From: Candidatus Pacearchaeota archaeon UBA92
GTDB taxonomy: Archaea > Nanobdellota > Nanobdellia > Pacearchaeales > GW2011-AR1
Assembly: GCA_002497285.1 (NCBI GenBank)
Contig: DANJ01000014.1
Coordinates: forward strand, 45,381 to 109,380
Direction: 5' to 3'
Length of the DNA stretch: 64,000 bases
Shown: positions 37,101 through 47,631 of the stretch, piece by piece
Layout of the letters: each line of letters begins with the position of its first letter
Position numbering within the stretch: position 1 is the first letter of the stretch
The notes under the pieces: generated by a model
Told to the model about the DNA's origin: nothing
Databases searched by the model: none
The model's input: the letters and a program-made list of their open reading frames with translations, nothing else
Translations under genes and position numbers: made by a program

Positions 37101-38303
37101 TTATTTACTTCTTCCCTTCAATTTCTTTCTCAAGAAGATAAACCACAAGGCATTGACAATTATCAGCAAGACAATTCCAACGGCCAAAACAACAACTATC
37201 GGATTGCTGAAAAGACTTGAGCTACTTCCTTCTGAAATTACATAACCAATTCCAATAACATTTATTCTATTATTTGAAACATCAAGCTGTAACTCTCTCT
37301 GATCCGACTTTGAACCATATCTTAAGAACAATGTCGCATCATAAACTCCTGCCTTAACTCCCTCACTATCCCAAAATGCAACCATCACCGACTTGCTCAA
37401 TGCTGAAATATCGTAAGTAGGAGACTTGAAGTCTGCCATGACTTCTCCTTTATTGTTATAAATCTGCATCTCGGCATAAGTTCCTGAAAGTTCTCTATTC
37501 CATTTATTCTCAACTAAAATCTCAAACTTTGCAATACCTCCTAATGAGAAATCATTTACAACTATACTGCTAACATCAAGAACTTGTTGTCCTAAATCAA
37601 ACTCTCTCTCTAGTTTCAAAGTTTGTTCATCATAAACTAACGTTGCAACAGCCCTATATGGTCCAGGAGGAACGTCTCCTTTCCAAACAACTGCAACCTC
37701 TTTTCTCTCCCCACTTTTAATTTCAATCTGATTTGTAGTTACACTATCAATTTTCTCATTCAAAGAACTATAAATATCAATGTCTGCTCTAACTCTTACA
37801 AGATCTAAATCTCCTCTGCTTGTAACTGGAATAACAAAGGTAACACTCCCATCAGCATCTGGACCAAGAACATCAAGGCTTGCCTCAGCATACTTTCCAG
37901 GATAGAGAACGAATACATGAACTTGTGTAGCTACTGCAACGGCTGCGCCAATAAAAGCCCCTCCCGTTCCTGATTTCTTAGGAAGTTGAACAACAACAAT
38001 TTCTCCTTTATGCAATCCTGGAGAAAGAGAATTAGGAATATCTATTTTATACTTCAATTTCTTCTCACTTTCTCCCGCAAGCATTTTAAATGAAACTTCA
38101 GAAACCGAAATACTTTCATTCAAGTCTCCTTGTATAAGAACTGCAAAGTCAGAGTCCTGTGCATCTGTATTAATGACAATGAATTCTATTTCTCTTGATG
38201 TTCCAGGATTATAATCTACATCAGTCTTTCCAGGAGTTATTCCTATAGCAAAAACATTTGTTGCAAGTAAAATAAACAACAATATTAAACTAATTTTCTT
38301 CAT
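37101..38303 (-). CDS. Secreted C-terminally anchored surface protein
   Basis: Start set at ATG 38303 because a strong GGAGGA lies just upstream and a signal peptide follows (MKKISLILLFILLATNVFA|IGITPG); the longer frame would begin inside the upstream gene. The ~400-aa product has several beta domains, a TM segment (PIVVVLAVGIVLLIIVNALWFIFL) and a basic tail. Paralogous to 33893-34978. It overlaps the upstream gene by 14 nt. Confidence 0.8.
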   Translation of the reverse strand: MKKISLILLFILLATNVFAIGITPGKTDVDYNPGTSREIEFIVINTDAQDSDFAVLIQGDLNESISVSEVSFKMLAGESEKKLKYKIDIPNSLSPGLHKGEIVVVQLPKKSGTGGAFIGAAVAVATQVHVFVLYPGKYAEASLDVLGPDADGSVTFVIPVTSRGDLDLVRVRADIDIYSSLNEKIDSVTTNQIEIKSGERKEVAVVWKGDVPPGPYRAVATLVYDEQTLKLEREFDLGQQVLDVSSIVVNDFSLGGIAKFEILVENKWNRELSGTYAEMQIYNNKGEVMADFKSPTYDISALSKSVMVAFWDSEGVKAGVYDATLFLRYGSKSDQRELQLDVSNNRINVIGIGYVISEGSSSSLFSNPIVVVLAVGIVLLIIVNALWFIFLRKKLKGRSK

Positions 38304-38790
38304 TTTCTCCTCCAACAAATTTATTTCCAGAAACTTCTTTTCCCTCGTCAACTCGAAGAACAACACTTCCACTAAGCTCATCATTCTCATAAATATCCAC
38401 ATTGAGAACATTATTACCAGCATTTACAACTTCATAACTATCCTCTCCTAATGACTTAACTTTTAAAGCAATCCCAGAAACAATGGTTAGTTTTCTCACC
38501 TCGCTTGACAATGGTCCTTGAACCTTCCAGTAATAAACTCCCGACTTCAAATTTATCACTAAATTGTCCTCTGCAAAGATTTCCTGAGGTGAAGTGAAAG
38601 AAGGATTATCATCTAAAAGTATCAAATTAGCATTATTAAATTCAAATAGTACGGAAGAATTAGTTGTTTCATATCCATTAACAGGTGAAATAACAAGCGG
38701 CGTCACATAACCAACTACAAAAAATAAACTGATTAAAGTTCCAACTATTATAACAAAATCAATCGCCAAAATATGTCTATTCGTTATCAT
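38290..38790 (-). CDS. N-terminally anchored beta-domain protein
   Basis: This 166-aa protein has one TM helix (IDFVIIVGTLISLFFVVGYV), then an Ig/fibronectin-like domain (SPVNGYETTNSSVLFEF, SGVYYWKVQGPLSSEVRKL). It starts right after the giant protein's stop codon (0 nt) and is followed by the paralogous anchored protein, so the three genes form one transcription unit. Function unknown. Confidence 0.75.
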   Translation of the reverse strand: MITNRHILAIDFVIIVGTLISLFFVVGYVTPLVISPVNGYETTNSSVLFEFNNANLILLDDNPSFTSPQEIFAEDNLVINLKSGVYYWKVQGPLSSEVRKLTIVSGIALKVKSLGEDSYEVVNAGNNVLNVDIYENDELSGSVVLRVDEGKEVSGNKFVGGENEEN

Positions 38791-41700
38791 TTATTCTCCC
38801 AAGCTTGCAGTAAAGGTAATAGTTGAATTCCTAGCTCCTGCAAATTCCTCCGTAGGTACAGTAACATTGATATCAATTTCAGCCGTATCTGTAGCATTTG
38901 TATAATTTAGCTCCACTATAGCCAACACAGAAGAACCTGTGTCCGGAATTTGAGTATAGATAAATTTAGATAACAACCAGTTAAAAGAACTATTTTCAAG
39001 AGTGTTGTTGTCTGCTTTAAAAGTATAATAATTGCTTGGATTCGCCTGTGTAATCCAAAGACCAGTTGCACCTAAAGTAATGTTCACAAAAGAATTTCCA
39101 TCATTCTGTAAAAGGAAAGGTCTCGGAGAATTATCAGAAGTATCATTGAATCCAAACTGTGCTATGGATCCAAAATCAACGGTTGAATTTAGAAGGCTTA
39201 TCTGAATAAGTGCTGAAACATTTAAGGCAAAAGATTCAGTCCATGCAGAGAATTCTTCAGCATCATAAACCCTTATGCTCCAGTTATACCTATAAGAATT
39301 ATCATACAAATAAACCAAATCCCCTCCGCCTATTGGTTCACTTCCTAAATCATAGCTGTTAGTATCAATAGTTTCTACATACCTTGTATCATCTCCTCTG
39401 TTTGTGCATCCTCCTCCGGAAGTGTGAAAACAGGTGATGTTAAGGTCATAATAAAGCACGTCAGAATCATCATCACTGCTTGCACCCCATGCGAAAACAG
39501 GAGTCCTGTCTGTGGTCGACGCCCCATTAGCCGGCGTTGAAAGCGCAGGCACTATTGGAGGCGTGTTCAATATTTTAATTGTCTGCGTGGAATTAGCCCA
39601 GTTACTCTGTGAAATCTGATTATCGAACAATCTCAATGAACATGTCCAATTCTGTCCCTTTGTTGTGTTACCAGAATATAAAATTGCATCAAAGGCACTT
39701 CCATTTGCATAGCTGTTATTAAATTCTGCAGTCAAATGTATCTTGCTTTCATTATACCATAGAACTGTAACATTCATAGCTTCATTGTCCTGGTCATATA
39801 TTGTATCTATACAATGTAGGTTCTGAGCTGTCTTGTTAGTTCCAAGAGTTGAATTTATTTCAGGAGTTGGAGTGTCTGGAGCTAAATTTCCTTGGGCAGA
39901 ATTCACATCAAAATCTCTAATCTGACTTTCGTTATTATTACCGCCATTATCGGTGGCATTCAATCTCCAATTATACTTGCCAACCCCAAGCGTGTATGTG
40001 TCAGCTATTTCACTTGCAGTCAGAGTCTTATTCCAAATTGCAATTTCATCTATAGTTCCATTAAATCCTCCAGGAGCTCCAGAACCAACAGCAGTTTTAG
40101 TAGTAGAACCAATTAGTAAGGGATTTGTATTACTAAATATTGAATACGTGCCTTCATTCGTACCAGCAACAGCTCCGTTAATATAAAATTTAATTGTCGT
40201 TGCATTGACGGTAACTGCTACATGATTCCATTTATTTCTTGAAATAATATTTGAACTGGAATTGACAGGAGAGTCTGCTCCTGTATCAAACATCGTTCCA
40301 TTTGATGTATAATTAAACATGAACCAGAATCCATCATTTCCCCCTCCCGTCTCATCATCCTTAGAGACTATAAATCCATCATATCCATCTAAGTTAGGAT
40401 ATATCCAAACCATAACAGTTAAATTTGAGACATTTAACAAAGCACCGCTTGGAGAAGACAAATAACTGGTATAACTAACTCCTGGAAGAATAATTCCTCC
40501 GCCAAGCTTGCCGCCGCTTTCATTAACTAATGCACCTCCAGAAAGATTACCGCTGCCTCCATGATCACTATAATCATAATACCTTGTATCATTCTCCCCA
40601 TACTCGCTTCTATTATCCAAATGCAGTAGCAGAACACTAAATTCATCTGGAATAATAACTGGAGATGTCCAATTATAAATCACAAAAGAATTATTAGGGA
40701 TAGTATTTTGATAGATAAGCCCGTGCTTGTAAAGATTTGCCTGTAAACTTGAATTTATTCCGAATATTCTTGTCTTCAAAACATCATTATAAGTATCATT
40801 TACAGTCGCATTTAAAATAATATTGAGAGAACCATAAGTAAATTGACTTGCATTATTAGGAGAATTTAATATAAAGTTTGGCGAGGGATTATTAAGGTTT
40901 GTAAATACAATATTCAAATTTCTTGTAACATTGAGAGGTATTCCACTATCACTATATCCTATCTTGCTTGTATTCACACTATAATTGCTCTGAAGAATTA
41001 CAACTCCTCCTGCTAAAGTTCCATTAACTATATATTCGGATATTCTATATCCCGCATCTCCAGTTGAATTTGTTAGTTCAGAGTCTGTAGCAGAACCGGT
41101 ATTATTGAAAAAAGTCACGTTAACATTTGATACAAAATTACTCAATGTGTCATTAGTTTTAACATTCACAAACCACTGCTTATACAATCTTCCTCCAGGG
41201 TTGACGGTATGGGTGCTGTAATTTGAGCTGACAAGATAAATACTCTGATTTCCGCTGATAACAATATTAGAAAGAAAGGACCCTGAAAGATTAGAATCAA
41301 GTATGCTAACATTGTTACAGAATACACAGAAAATATTGTAATTTGACCTTCCTCCAGCCCCATCAGCCCCAAAAAATCGGGAGTTAGTAAGAATAATATT
41401 TTCTGATAAAATTTCTATATCTGCATCAAAAGCCTTGGAAACTGTATTATTATCAAAAACTAAACTAGATGTATTTATAGAAAGTCCTCTTCTCATATTA
41501 ATTGCTTCTGTATTTCCAGTATAACTGACATAAGAATTCTTCAGGCTAAGATTAGAGCCCTGCCCAACTTGAAATAAAAATCTGAAATCATTATTTTTAG
41601 TTATGTTAGAATAATTAGCTGACAATGTTCCGCCATCAGAAACATAAAGATTGAACTCTCCGTCAAAATTCGAATTGCTCATTTCCAAAGTGCAGGATTC

Positions 41701-44700
41701 CAGAATTAACTTTCCAATTGTTATGTTTATATTTGCATGACTAATATACCAGCATGGGTTCACAGAAGTACTAGAGTTAGTAAATACAGTATTATCATTA
41801 ATCCTTGTATAAATATCATACAGACTTTCAGTTGTGCTGACAACAATTGTATGAAAAACGCTGATTGGGAGATTCAATTCTTTATCCGTAGTCATATTAA
41901 TACTTGCGCCAGTTGCAGGCTGATATCCAGCTTTAGAATAATTAACAGTATAGTTATTCCAAATAACCTTTCCAGCTCCTGTATCTGTATATTGAGTAAG
42001 ATTATAGAATACCGAACCTTGAGCATCTGTATTAATGGAAAATACCTTAGTTCCTGTCCTGTTTGTTGCAGTCATATTAACTCCTGAAATTACTGCTCCA
42101 GCACTTTTTACTGTCGCATTAAGTCTAAACTTTCTTTCTAAAACACTATTAGCTCCAACACTATATGAAGTAATGTCAGTAGAGTTGATAAGTGTAAAAG
42201 TATTATTTATCTTTATATTGCTGAATGAAATCAAACTATCACTAATATTAATAGGGGTATTGAAGTTGGCTTCAGTAATACTTCCTTTAGAATCAACAAA
42301 GAAGTAAGGATCGCCAATAATACTAAAGTTATAATTATTTGCAATAACTACTGCATTCATAGATCCTACACTCAAATTAAGAGTTCCTGAAAGATACAAT
42401 GAATATTGCCCCTCATAACTTGAATTAAAGAATACTGTACATCTTGAATCAACATCAAGTCTACCCGAATTAGTAATGTTCAAATTCGTATCAAGGGAAA
42501 TACAACTAACAAGAGTTGAATCTCCAACCTGGCACGTTGAAGTATAATTGGTTCCAAACCCAAGTTCCAGAGCTTTTGAAAGCAAATCATCACAAGTAAA
42601 GGTATTTGAAATTTTCAGATGTTCTGGTCTTGTAATAATTTTCCTTTGGTTAGTTTGATTCTTATTACCTGCCTTATCAACCACATAAGCAGTGAACGGA
42701 TGAATTGTAGAATTAAGATTAGTAAAATTATTCTCATACCTATTGATTCCAGAGTCATACAAAGCAAGAATCTCGCTCTGATTTAATTCCCTAGAAAACA
42801 TGAATACTTCATCCATCGTTCCGTTCATATAAAAAGTCTGAGTTCCAGATCTCCCAACATATAAATTATTTGTTGAATCTGATGTAACTGTATAAGTTCC
42901 ATTTCCATCAATTGTTCCATTCAGATACAAATAAGCATAACTTCCGTTATAAGTGACTGCAATATGATACCATCTTCCTGTACTAAGAGTTGTTGCTCCT
43001 GGTAATGACTGCAAGCCCGGGTCAAAAAGAGTTAATTTATTACTTGCTACACGAAGAGAGACTCCATTACTTAAACTACCAGTTTTACCCATAAGTCCCT
43101 GATTGACTGTATCATTAAGATAAATCCAAGAAGCCCAAGTGAAAGGACCATTTAGAGTAAGACTATTAGCCTTTCCAAAATCAATATAATCTGTCGCGCC
43201 ATCGAAATAAAACCCATTCCCATAAAATCCAGCATCAACCTGAACAGCATCACCCTGTTTTGTACCATTATTGCCCCAAGAAGACAAGTCCACAACATCT
43301 CCAGAATCATTAACATCATCCATCCTAGCCCACAAAACTAAACTCCTATTAAAATCAACAAATGAATAATGCCTATTCGCATCTGAAGTCGATAAGTTAA
43401 CATATATTGCATTTCCCGTTATCGCAGTATCATTTGCAGGAGTTGGAGAGATAAAGCTCACTCCGGGTTTAGCGTCATCAAAACTGAAATTGACAAATTG
43501 GCTATAATTTTTATTTCCTGTTGTATCATTAGCATAAACTCTGAAAATAAAACTTCCAGAGCCCAATGAAGAATTAGTTGCATTAAGTTCTACACCCAAA
43601 ACTCCTCTGGAAAGATTAAGCATAGTTAAATTGTTAATTCCTTCATCAAGAGTATATTGGGCGCTTCCACTCTCACTCAAAGTTACATTAAATAACAGCG
43701 GTAAATCTGACAAGCCGTAATAAGCTCCTCCTTGAGGCTTACGAATAATCACTCCAGGAGCACTTGTATCTGACTCTGGCGGGGAAGTCAAGGGAAGCGT
43801 TATCACTTGCCAAGCAACATAAGCATCATTGTTTCCTGCTTCCCTGTGTAGGCTTAATGCTGTAGGACTGTCTAAAGCGTTTGTATAAAAAAGATTAGCA
43901 AAGATAATTCCTGTTCCGGTGAGATTATTGGAAGCGAGCGAGAAGCTCCTGTTTTGAACGACAGAACTTATGGTTATAACATCATCCCCACTACTTAAAT
44001 AATAAGAAGAACCATTCTGGACAACAGCTCCCGGGGTCGATATAACATAAGCCCCGATGTAAGCAGCACCTCCAGAACCTTCTCTAGCAACTCTAAGAGT
44101 TGTAGAATTCCATATTTCTACAGTTGTACCTATCTCGGCCAGAACATTTGCCGTGGCTGTAAACGTCTGTGAATAATAGACCCATGAATTTGACGTGTTT
44201 ATTACTGCTCCTATTGGCACAAAATCATTTGTTCCTAGGAGGTCTTCGACATGGTAGACTGTAGAGCCATCATTGAACTCAACAACAAAATAACTTATAT
44301 TTCCTGCGCAAGCACCAGAATCAGCTCTTTGAAGGTTTAAGTTTGTGTTGCTAGTAAAATTAGCCGCCCAATATTGTTCGTTTTCATTGGCGGTATTAGT
44401 AGTTGTACAGCTACCATAATTGACAAATGGAACTGTCTTAGTCAAATCAACAGAATCTAGAGTAATATCAAAATTAGTATCTGTTGTTATATATTCTACT
44501 GTTCCGTTTTGGACACTAATATTGTTTCCTTCTATAACATACCATGCAACTGTAGTGGTTGAAGAAGCGCCAACATTATTCAATGCAAATCTTGTAGTAT
44601 TTACCCACGTTGCATATATTCCAGTGTTATCAGGATCATCTCCTGAGGTTGTCGCTCTTCTTGAAAGAAGAATAAAAGATTTATTCAACTGTACTGCTTG

Positions 44701-47511
44701 GGAAATATCTACAAAGCTCGGACTTGAAGCCATTGTTACCTCTCCACCTTCTGTCCACCACTGAACATTATTATCTACAGGGTCTATTATATGGTCAAAC
44801 TCGACGCTTCCTCCAATAATTTTCAAGTCAAATGTATCCTGTTCGCCTTGTAATCCTGATAAAAATACTTTATTATACTCATTGTCATTTAGATTATCAA
44901 ATTCTGCAATTATTTCATTTCCATTAAATTCGTATACTTCAATTCTTGGTGTCCCATTGACTGCCCTTGGATAAACAGTTATATCGTTTTCACTTGTCAG
45001 ATTTTTTTCAAAAGTAACTCGAACATAATGTGTATCTGGAATTATTTCAGTCCAGTTCCCATCCAATTCCCTCGCCTGCTCATATATATCCGAAATGAAC
45101 GTTCTATTTTCATCCAAATGCTCCGCATTTGTAATTACAATAATATCAAATGTTTGATTAGACAAACGAGGAGCTATCCATTCAACGTAATCCATTATGC
45201 CGTTGCTATTATTATCACTGGCGCCTAAAACAGAAAGATAGGTCATATTTTCAACCCAATAAATTCTTATTTTGGATGCATCTGCAATTCCAAGGCTTTC
45301 ATTCAATTCTGTAAATGCAAGAACATTTTCATAATGCACATCGGCCGGTGAGAATATTCTTACCCTCTTGCCATTCACAAGTTCCTCTTCTTCAGAATAA
45401 GGCGCATCAGTATAATACTCTATTTCAACGGCATCTTCAGTTGCATTTAATTCTACAAGAACCTCCTGCGTTGCATTTTCCTCCTCGGAAACAACGAGTC
45501 CTGTAAATCTCAAAAGCCCCCTAAAAAATTTAGAGAAAGCAGATTTCCTTTCAATATTCAATTCAGCAGTGACTTTTCCAGAAATAACATTTCCGGACAA
45601 GCCGACACTTATTTCCTTTGGCTCCTCTGCATTTTCAACTGCATTTTCATCGCTTGCACCCGCATTTTCGACATTTGTATTTTCATTCTCGGCAATTGTA
45701 TTTTCACTTTCAGGAACATTAGTTTGAGTTATATTTTCATCTGCAGGAGCAATTGTATTTTCCTCTTCTGCAATTGTATTTTCACCTTCTGAAGCATTTC
45801 CATTTTCAGCATTTGCATTTCCACTTTCGGAAGCATCTGCATTTTTACCTTCGGCAATTGTATTTTCATTTTCAGGAATATTTTCGTCCTCATCTAATTT
45901 TACAACCGAAATATTTCCCGCACTTAAAGGCAGTTCAACAACAACATTGGCAGGCCCTGCAATTTCAACTTTCTTATTCCACTTGACAGGTTTGCCCAAA
46001 ACTGCAGAATATTGGGTAATATTAACACTTACATTTTCAACCAAGCTAACATTTGCAAGCGTGTTATTTGCAAGAGTGATATTTTTATCTAGAAGAGTAA
46101 CATTAGTTTCATTAAAATCAGGCAATGTAACATTTTCTTCGGGCAAAACAACTTCTTCATCAACGGCCTCAACAGAAATGTCTTTTTCGACATCAACTAT
46201 GATTTCATCGCCATAAACAAGTCTAACACTGAAGATAGAATTATTTTTAGCGACAAAGGCAAAAGATGACAAATCCACTTCAAGCTTCAAATTGCCACTG
46301 CTCAAATATTCTTCGCCAAACCCTTCTTCGCTTACAGAATATTTAGTAGAAACTTCAAGATTATTTTTCTGAACCTTCAAGTCTATCTCGCCGTCGCCAA
46401 TCTCTTCTCCATCAACATTAACACTCCCTGAAACTATTCTCGCACCCTCGCCTTCATTAATTTCATACTCAAAGCTATTGTCTTTGCTTACTTTTCCTGA
46501 AATGATATTTCCTTCAGATATAACTCCTCCTGTAATTCCTGAATCTCCGCCTGAATCTCCGCCTGAATCGCCACTACTCGAATCACCTCCGGAACTTCCG
46601 CCATCCCCGCCAGAATCGCCGCTTGAACTGCCCGAATCGCCTCCACTTGAACTTTCACTGCCAGAGCTTCCATCGCTTCCTGATTCTGTTCCTGCACTTC
46701 CGCCCTCCCCCGAACTTCCATCCACTCCAGAATTCCCAGCATTTCCAGAGTCGCCAGTTCCTTCAGTCAAACCTCCATCATTAGAATTTGTAGAATCAAC
46801 AGGCGCATTTGTAGAATCGGAAGGTATATCTTCGGGAGGAAGAGCACCATCGGCAACAGAACCATCTCCAGATGTATCAACCCCAGTTTCTCCAGAAGCA
46901 TCGGAACCAGAAGCATCGGAGCCAGAAGCATCAGTAGCACTATCTCCACTCTCTTCAGAAGTTGCATTGTCACCATTTGAGCCATCATTGCCCCCTTCAA
47001 CTGCACCCTTGTCACTATTAAAAATTTCCAGCTGGAATTCAACATCAGGATAAACTTCTTTCTCTCCAATCAGCCCATATCCTTCTCCTGCCCCAGAAAT
47101 ACTTCTGCCTTCAGCATAAAAATCACCATCAGTCGTTTCAGAATTTACAAGCTCGGAAAGCAAAAACTCTTTCTCCTCTCCGTTATAACTGACAATTACT
47201 TTTGAATCTGCAGGAATCAATTCTCCAGATTTTAAATTTAGATTTAAATTTCCCGCAATTTCCTCGCCAATTTGATAATTTGATTTTATATCTAATGAAA
47301 CTCTTCCGGTAAATCCTGAAAAAAAGAAAAATAAAAGTAAGAGAACTGCAAACAATCCAAAAAGAAAAATCGGTAAAATTAATCTTCTATTACTTCGAGG
47401 CGGTTCACTGCCTAAATAAGTTGTAACGACCTCTCCATTGACTCTTTTAGTTTCATAATAATATGGACCAAACCTCTTTCCATCTTTGTAAGTATACTTC
47501 TTATGAACCAT
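38791..47511 (-). CDS. 2906-aa giant surface protein with LamG-like domains
   Basis: This very large protein has a short N-terminal cytoplasmic motif (KYTYKDGKRFGPYYYETKR...YLG) of a type seen at the front of other archaeal proteins, then a TM helix (LPIFLFGLFAVLLLLFFFF) near 50-70. An acidic Ser/Gly/Asp-rich stretch (about 180-330) and a Glu/Asn/Ala repeat region (about 540-640) follow. Two LamG/ConA-like domains lie near 1390-1580 and 2290-2510, each with the WYHIAVTYN / NHVAVTVN and GTIDE/GTMDE landmarks. Ig-like and PbH1-like repeats fill much of the rest. LamG domains bind sugars or proteins, so an adhesin role is likely. Confidence 0.9.
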   Translation of the reverse strand: MVHKKYTYKDGKRFGPYYYETKRVNGEVVTTYLGSEPPRSNRRLILPIFLFGLFAVLLLLFFFFSGFTGRVSLDIKSNYQIGEEIAGNLNLNLKSGELIPADSKVIVSYNGEEKEFLLSELVNSETTDGDFYAEGRSISGAGEGYGLIGEKEVYPDVEFQLEIFNSDKGAVEGGNDGSNGDNATSEESGDSATDASGSDASGSDASGETGVDTSGDGSVADGALPPEDIPSDSTNAPVDSTNSNDGGLTEGTGDSGNAGNSGVDGSSGEGGSAGTESGSDGSSGSESSSGGDSGSSSGDSGGDGGSSGGDSSSGDSGGDSGGDSGITGGVISEGNIISGKVSKDNSFEYEINEGEGARIVSGSVNVDGEEIGDGEIDLKVQKNNLEVSTKYSVSEEGFGEEYLSSGNLKLEVDLSSFAFVAKNNSIFSVRLVYGDEIIVDVEKDISVEAVDEEVVLPEENVTLPDFNETNVTLLDKNITLANNTLANVSLVENVSVNITQYSAVLGKPVKWNKKVEIAGPANVVVELPLSAGNISVVKLDEDENIPENENTIAEGKNADASESGNANAENGNASEGENTIAEEENTIAPADENITQTNVPESENTIAENENTNVENAGASDENAVENAEEPKEISVGLSGNVISGKVTAELNIERKSAFSKFFRGLLRFTGLVVSEEENATQEVLVELNATEDAVEIEYYTDAPYSEEEELVNGKRVRIFSPADVHYENVLAFTELNESLGIADASKIRIYWVENMTYLSVLGASDNNSNGIMDYVEWIAPRLSNQTFDIIVITNAEHLDENRTFISDIYEQARELDGNWTEIIPDTHYVRVTFEKNLTSENDITVYPRAVNGTPRIEVYEFNGNEIIAEFDNLNDNEYNKVFLSGLQGEQDTFDLKIIGGSVEFDHIIDPVDNNVQWWTEGGEVTMASSPSFVDISQAVQLNKSFILLSRRATTSGDDPDNTGIYATWVNTTRFALNNVGASSTTTVAWYVIEGNNISVQNGTVEYITTDTNFDITLDSVDLTKTVPFVNYGSCTTTNTANENEQYWAANFTSNTNLNLQRADSGACAGNISYFVVEFNDGSTVYHVEDLLGTNDFVPIGAVINTSNSWVYYSQTFTATANVLAEIGTTVEIWNSTTLRVAREGSGGAAYIGAYVISTPGAVVQNGSSYYLSSGDDVITISSVVQNRSFSLASNNLTGTGIIFANLFYTNALDSPTALSLHREAGNNDAYVAWQVITLPLTSPPESDTSAPGVIIRKPQGGAYYGLSDLPLLFNVTLSESGSAQYTLDEGINNLTMLNLSRGVLGVELNATNSSLGSGSFIFRVYANDTTGNKNYSQFVNFSFDDAKPGVSFISPTPANDTAITGNAIYVNLSTSDANRHYSFVDFNRSLVLWARMDDVNDSGDVVDLSSWGNNGTKQGDAVQVDAGFYGNGFYFDGATDYIDFGKANSLTLNGPFTWASWIYLNDTVNQGLMGKTGSLSNGVSLRVASNKLTLFDPGLQSLPGATTLSTGRWYHIAVTYNGSYAYLYLNGTIDGNGTYTVTSDSTNNLYVGRSGTQTFYMNGTMDEVFMFSRELNQSEILALYDSGINRYENNFTNLNSTIHPFTAYVVDKAGNKNQTNQRKIITRPEHLKISNTFTCDDLLSKALELGFGTNYTSTCQVGDSTLVSCISLDTNLNITNSGRLDVDSRCTVFFNSSYEGQYSLYLSGTLNLSVGSMNAVVIANNYNFSIIGDPYFFVDSKGSITEANFNTPINISDSLISFSNIKINNTFTLINSTDITSYSVGANSVLERKFRLNATVKSAGAVISGVNMTATNRTGTKVFSINTDAQGSVFYNLTQYTDTGAGKVIWNNYTVNYSKAGYQPATGASINMTTDKELNLPISVFHTIVVSTTESLYDIYTRINDNTVFTNSSTSVNPCWYISHANINITIGKLILESCTLEMSNSNFDGEFNLYVSDGGTLSANYSNITKNNDFRFLFQVGQGSNLSLKNSYVSYTGNTEAINMRRGLSINTSSLVFDNNTVSKAFDADIEILSENIILTNSRFFGADGAGGRSNYNIFCVFCNNVSILDSNLSGSFLSNIVISGNQSIYLVSSNYSTHTVNPGGRLYKQWFVNVKTNDTLSNFVSNVNVTFFNNTGSATDSELTNSTGDAGYRISEYIVNGTLAGGVVILQSNYSVNTSKIGYSDSGIPLNVTRNLNIVFTNLNNPSPNFILNSPNNASQFTYGSLNIILNATVNDTYNDVLKTRIFGINSSLQANLYKHGLIYQNTIPNNSFVIYNWTSPVIIPDEFSVLLLHLDNRSEYGENDTRYYDYSDHGGSGNLSGGALVNESGGKLGGGIILPGVSYTSYLSSPSGALLNVSNLTVMVWIYPNLDGYDGFIVSKDDETGGGNDGFWFMFNYTSNGTMFDTGADSPVNSSSNIISRNKWNHVAVTVNATTIKFYINGAVAGTNEGTYSIFSNTNPLLIGSTTKTAVGSGAPGGFNGTIDEIAIWNKTLTASEIADTYTLGVGKYNWRLNATDNGGNNNESQIRDFDVNSAQGNLAPDTPTPEINSTLGTNKTAQNLHCIDTIYDQDNEAMNVTVLWYNESKIHLTAEFNNSYANGSAFDAILYSGNTTKGQNWTCSLRLFDNQISQSNWANSTQTIKILNTPPIVPALSTPANGASTTDRTPVFAWGASSDDDSDVLYYDLNITCFHTSGGGCTNRGDDTRYVETIDTNSYDLGSEPIGGGDLVYLYDNSYRYNWSIRVYDAEEFSAWTESFALNVSALIQISLLNSTVDFGSIAQFGFNDTSDNSPRPFLLQNDGNSFVNITLGATGLWITQANPSNYYTFKADNNTLENSSFNWLLSKFIYTQIPDTGSSVLAIVELNYTNATDTAEIDINVTVPTEEFAGARNSTITFTASLGE

Positions 47512-47524
47512 TCCTCTTTTTATT

Positions 47525-47618
47525 GTAAGAGAACCTCTTTTTCTCCGAATATATACAGAAAAATAGATTTATAAGCATTTCTAAAGACAATAATAGTTTA
47601 TTTGTAGAGTTCTCTTAC
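47525..47618. repeat. Inverted repeat flanking the giant-gene promoter
   Basis: GTAAGAGAAC (47525-47534) and GTTCTCTTAC (47609-47618) are exact reverse complements, about 74 nt apart, on either side of the promoter region (TATA-like ATTTATAAGC near 47567-47576) of the giant gene. They could be operator half-sites or the base of an RNA stem. Confidence 0.45.
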
Positions 47619-47631
47619 ACTATTTTATGCA

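Noticed and set aside
46478..47053. 191-aa Pro/Ser/Glu-rich plus-strand frame
   Set aside because: It is the antisense of the Ser/Gly/Asp repeat region of the giant gene.
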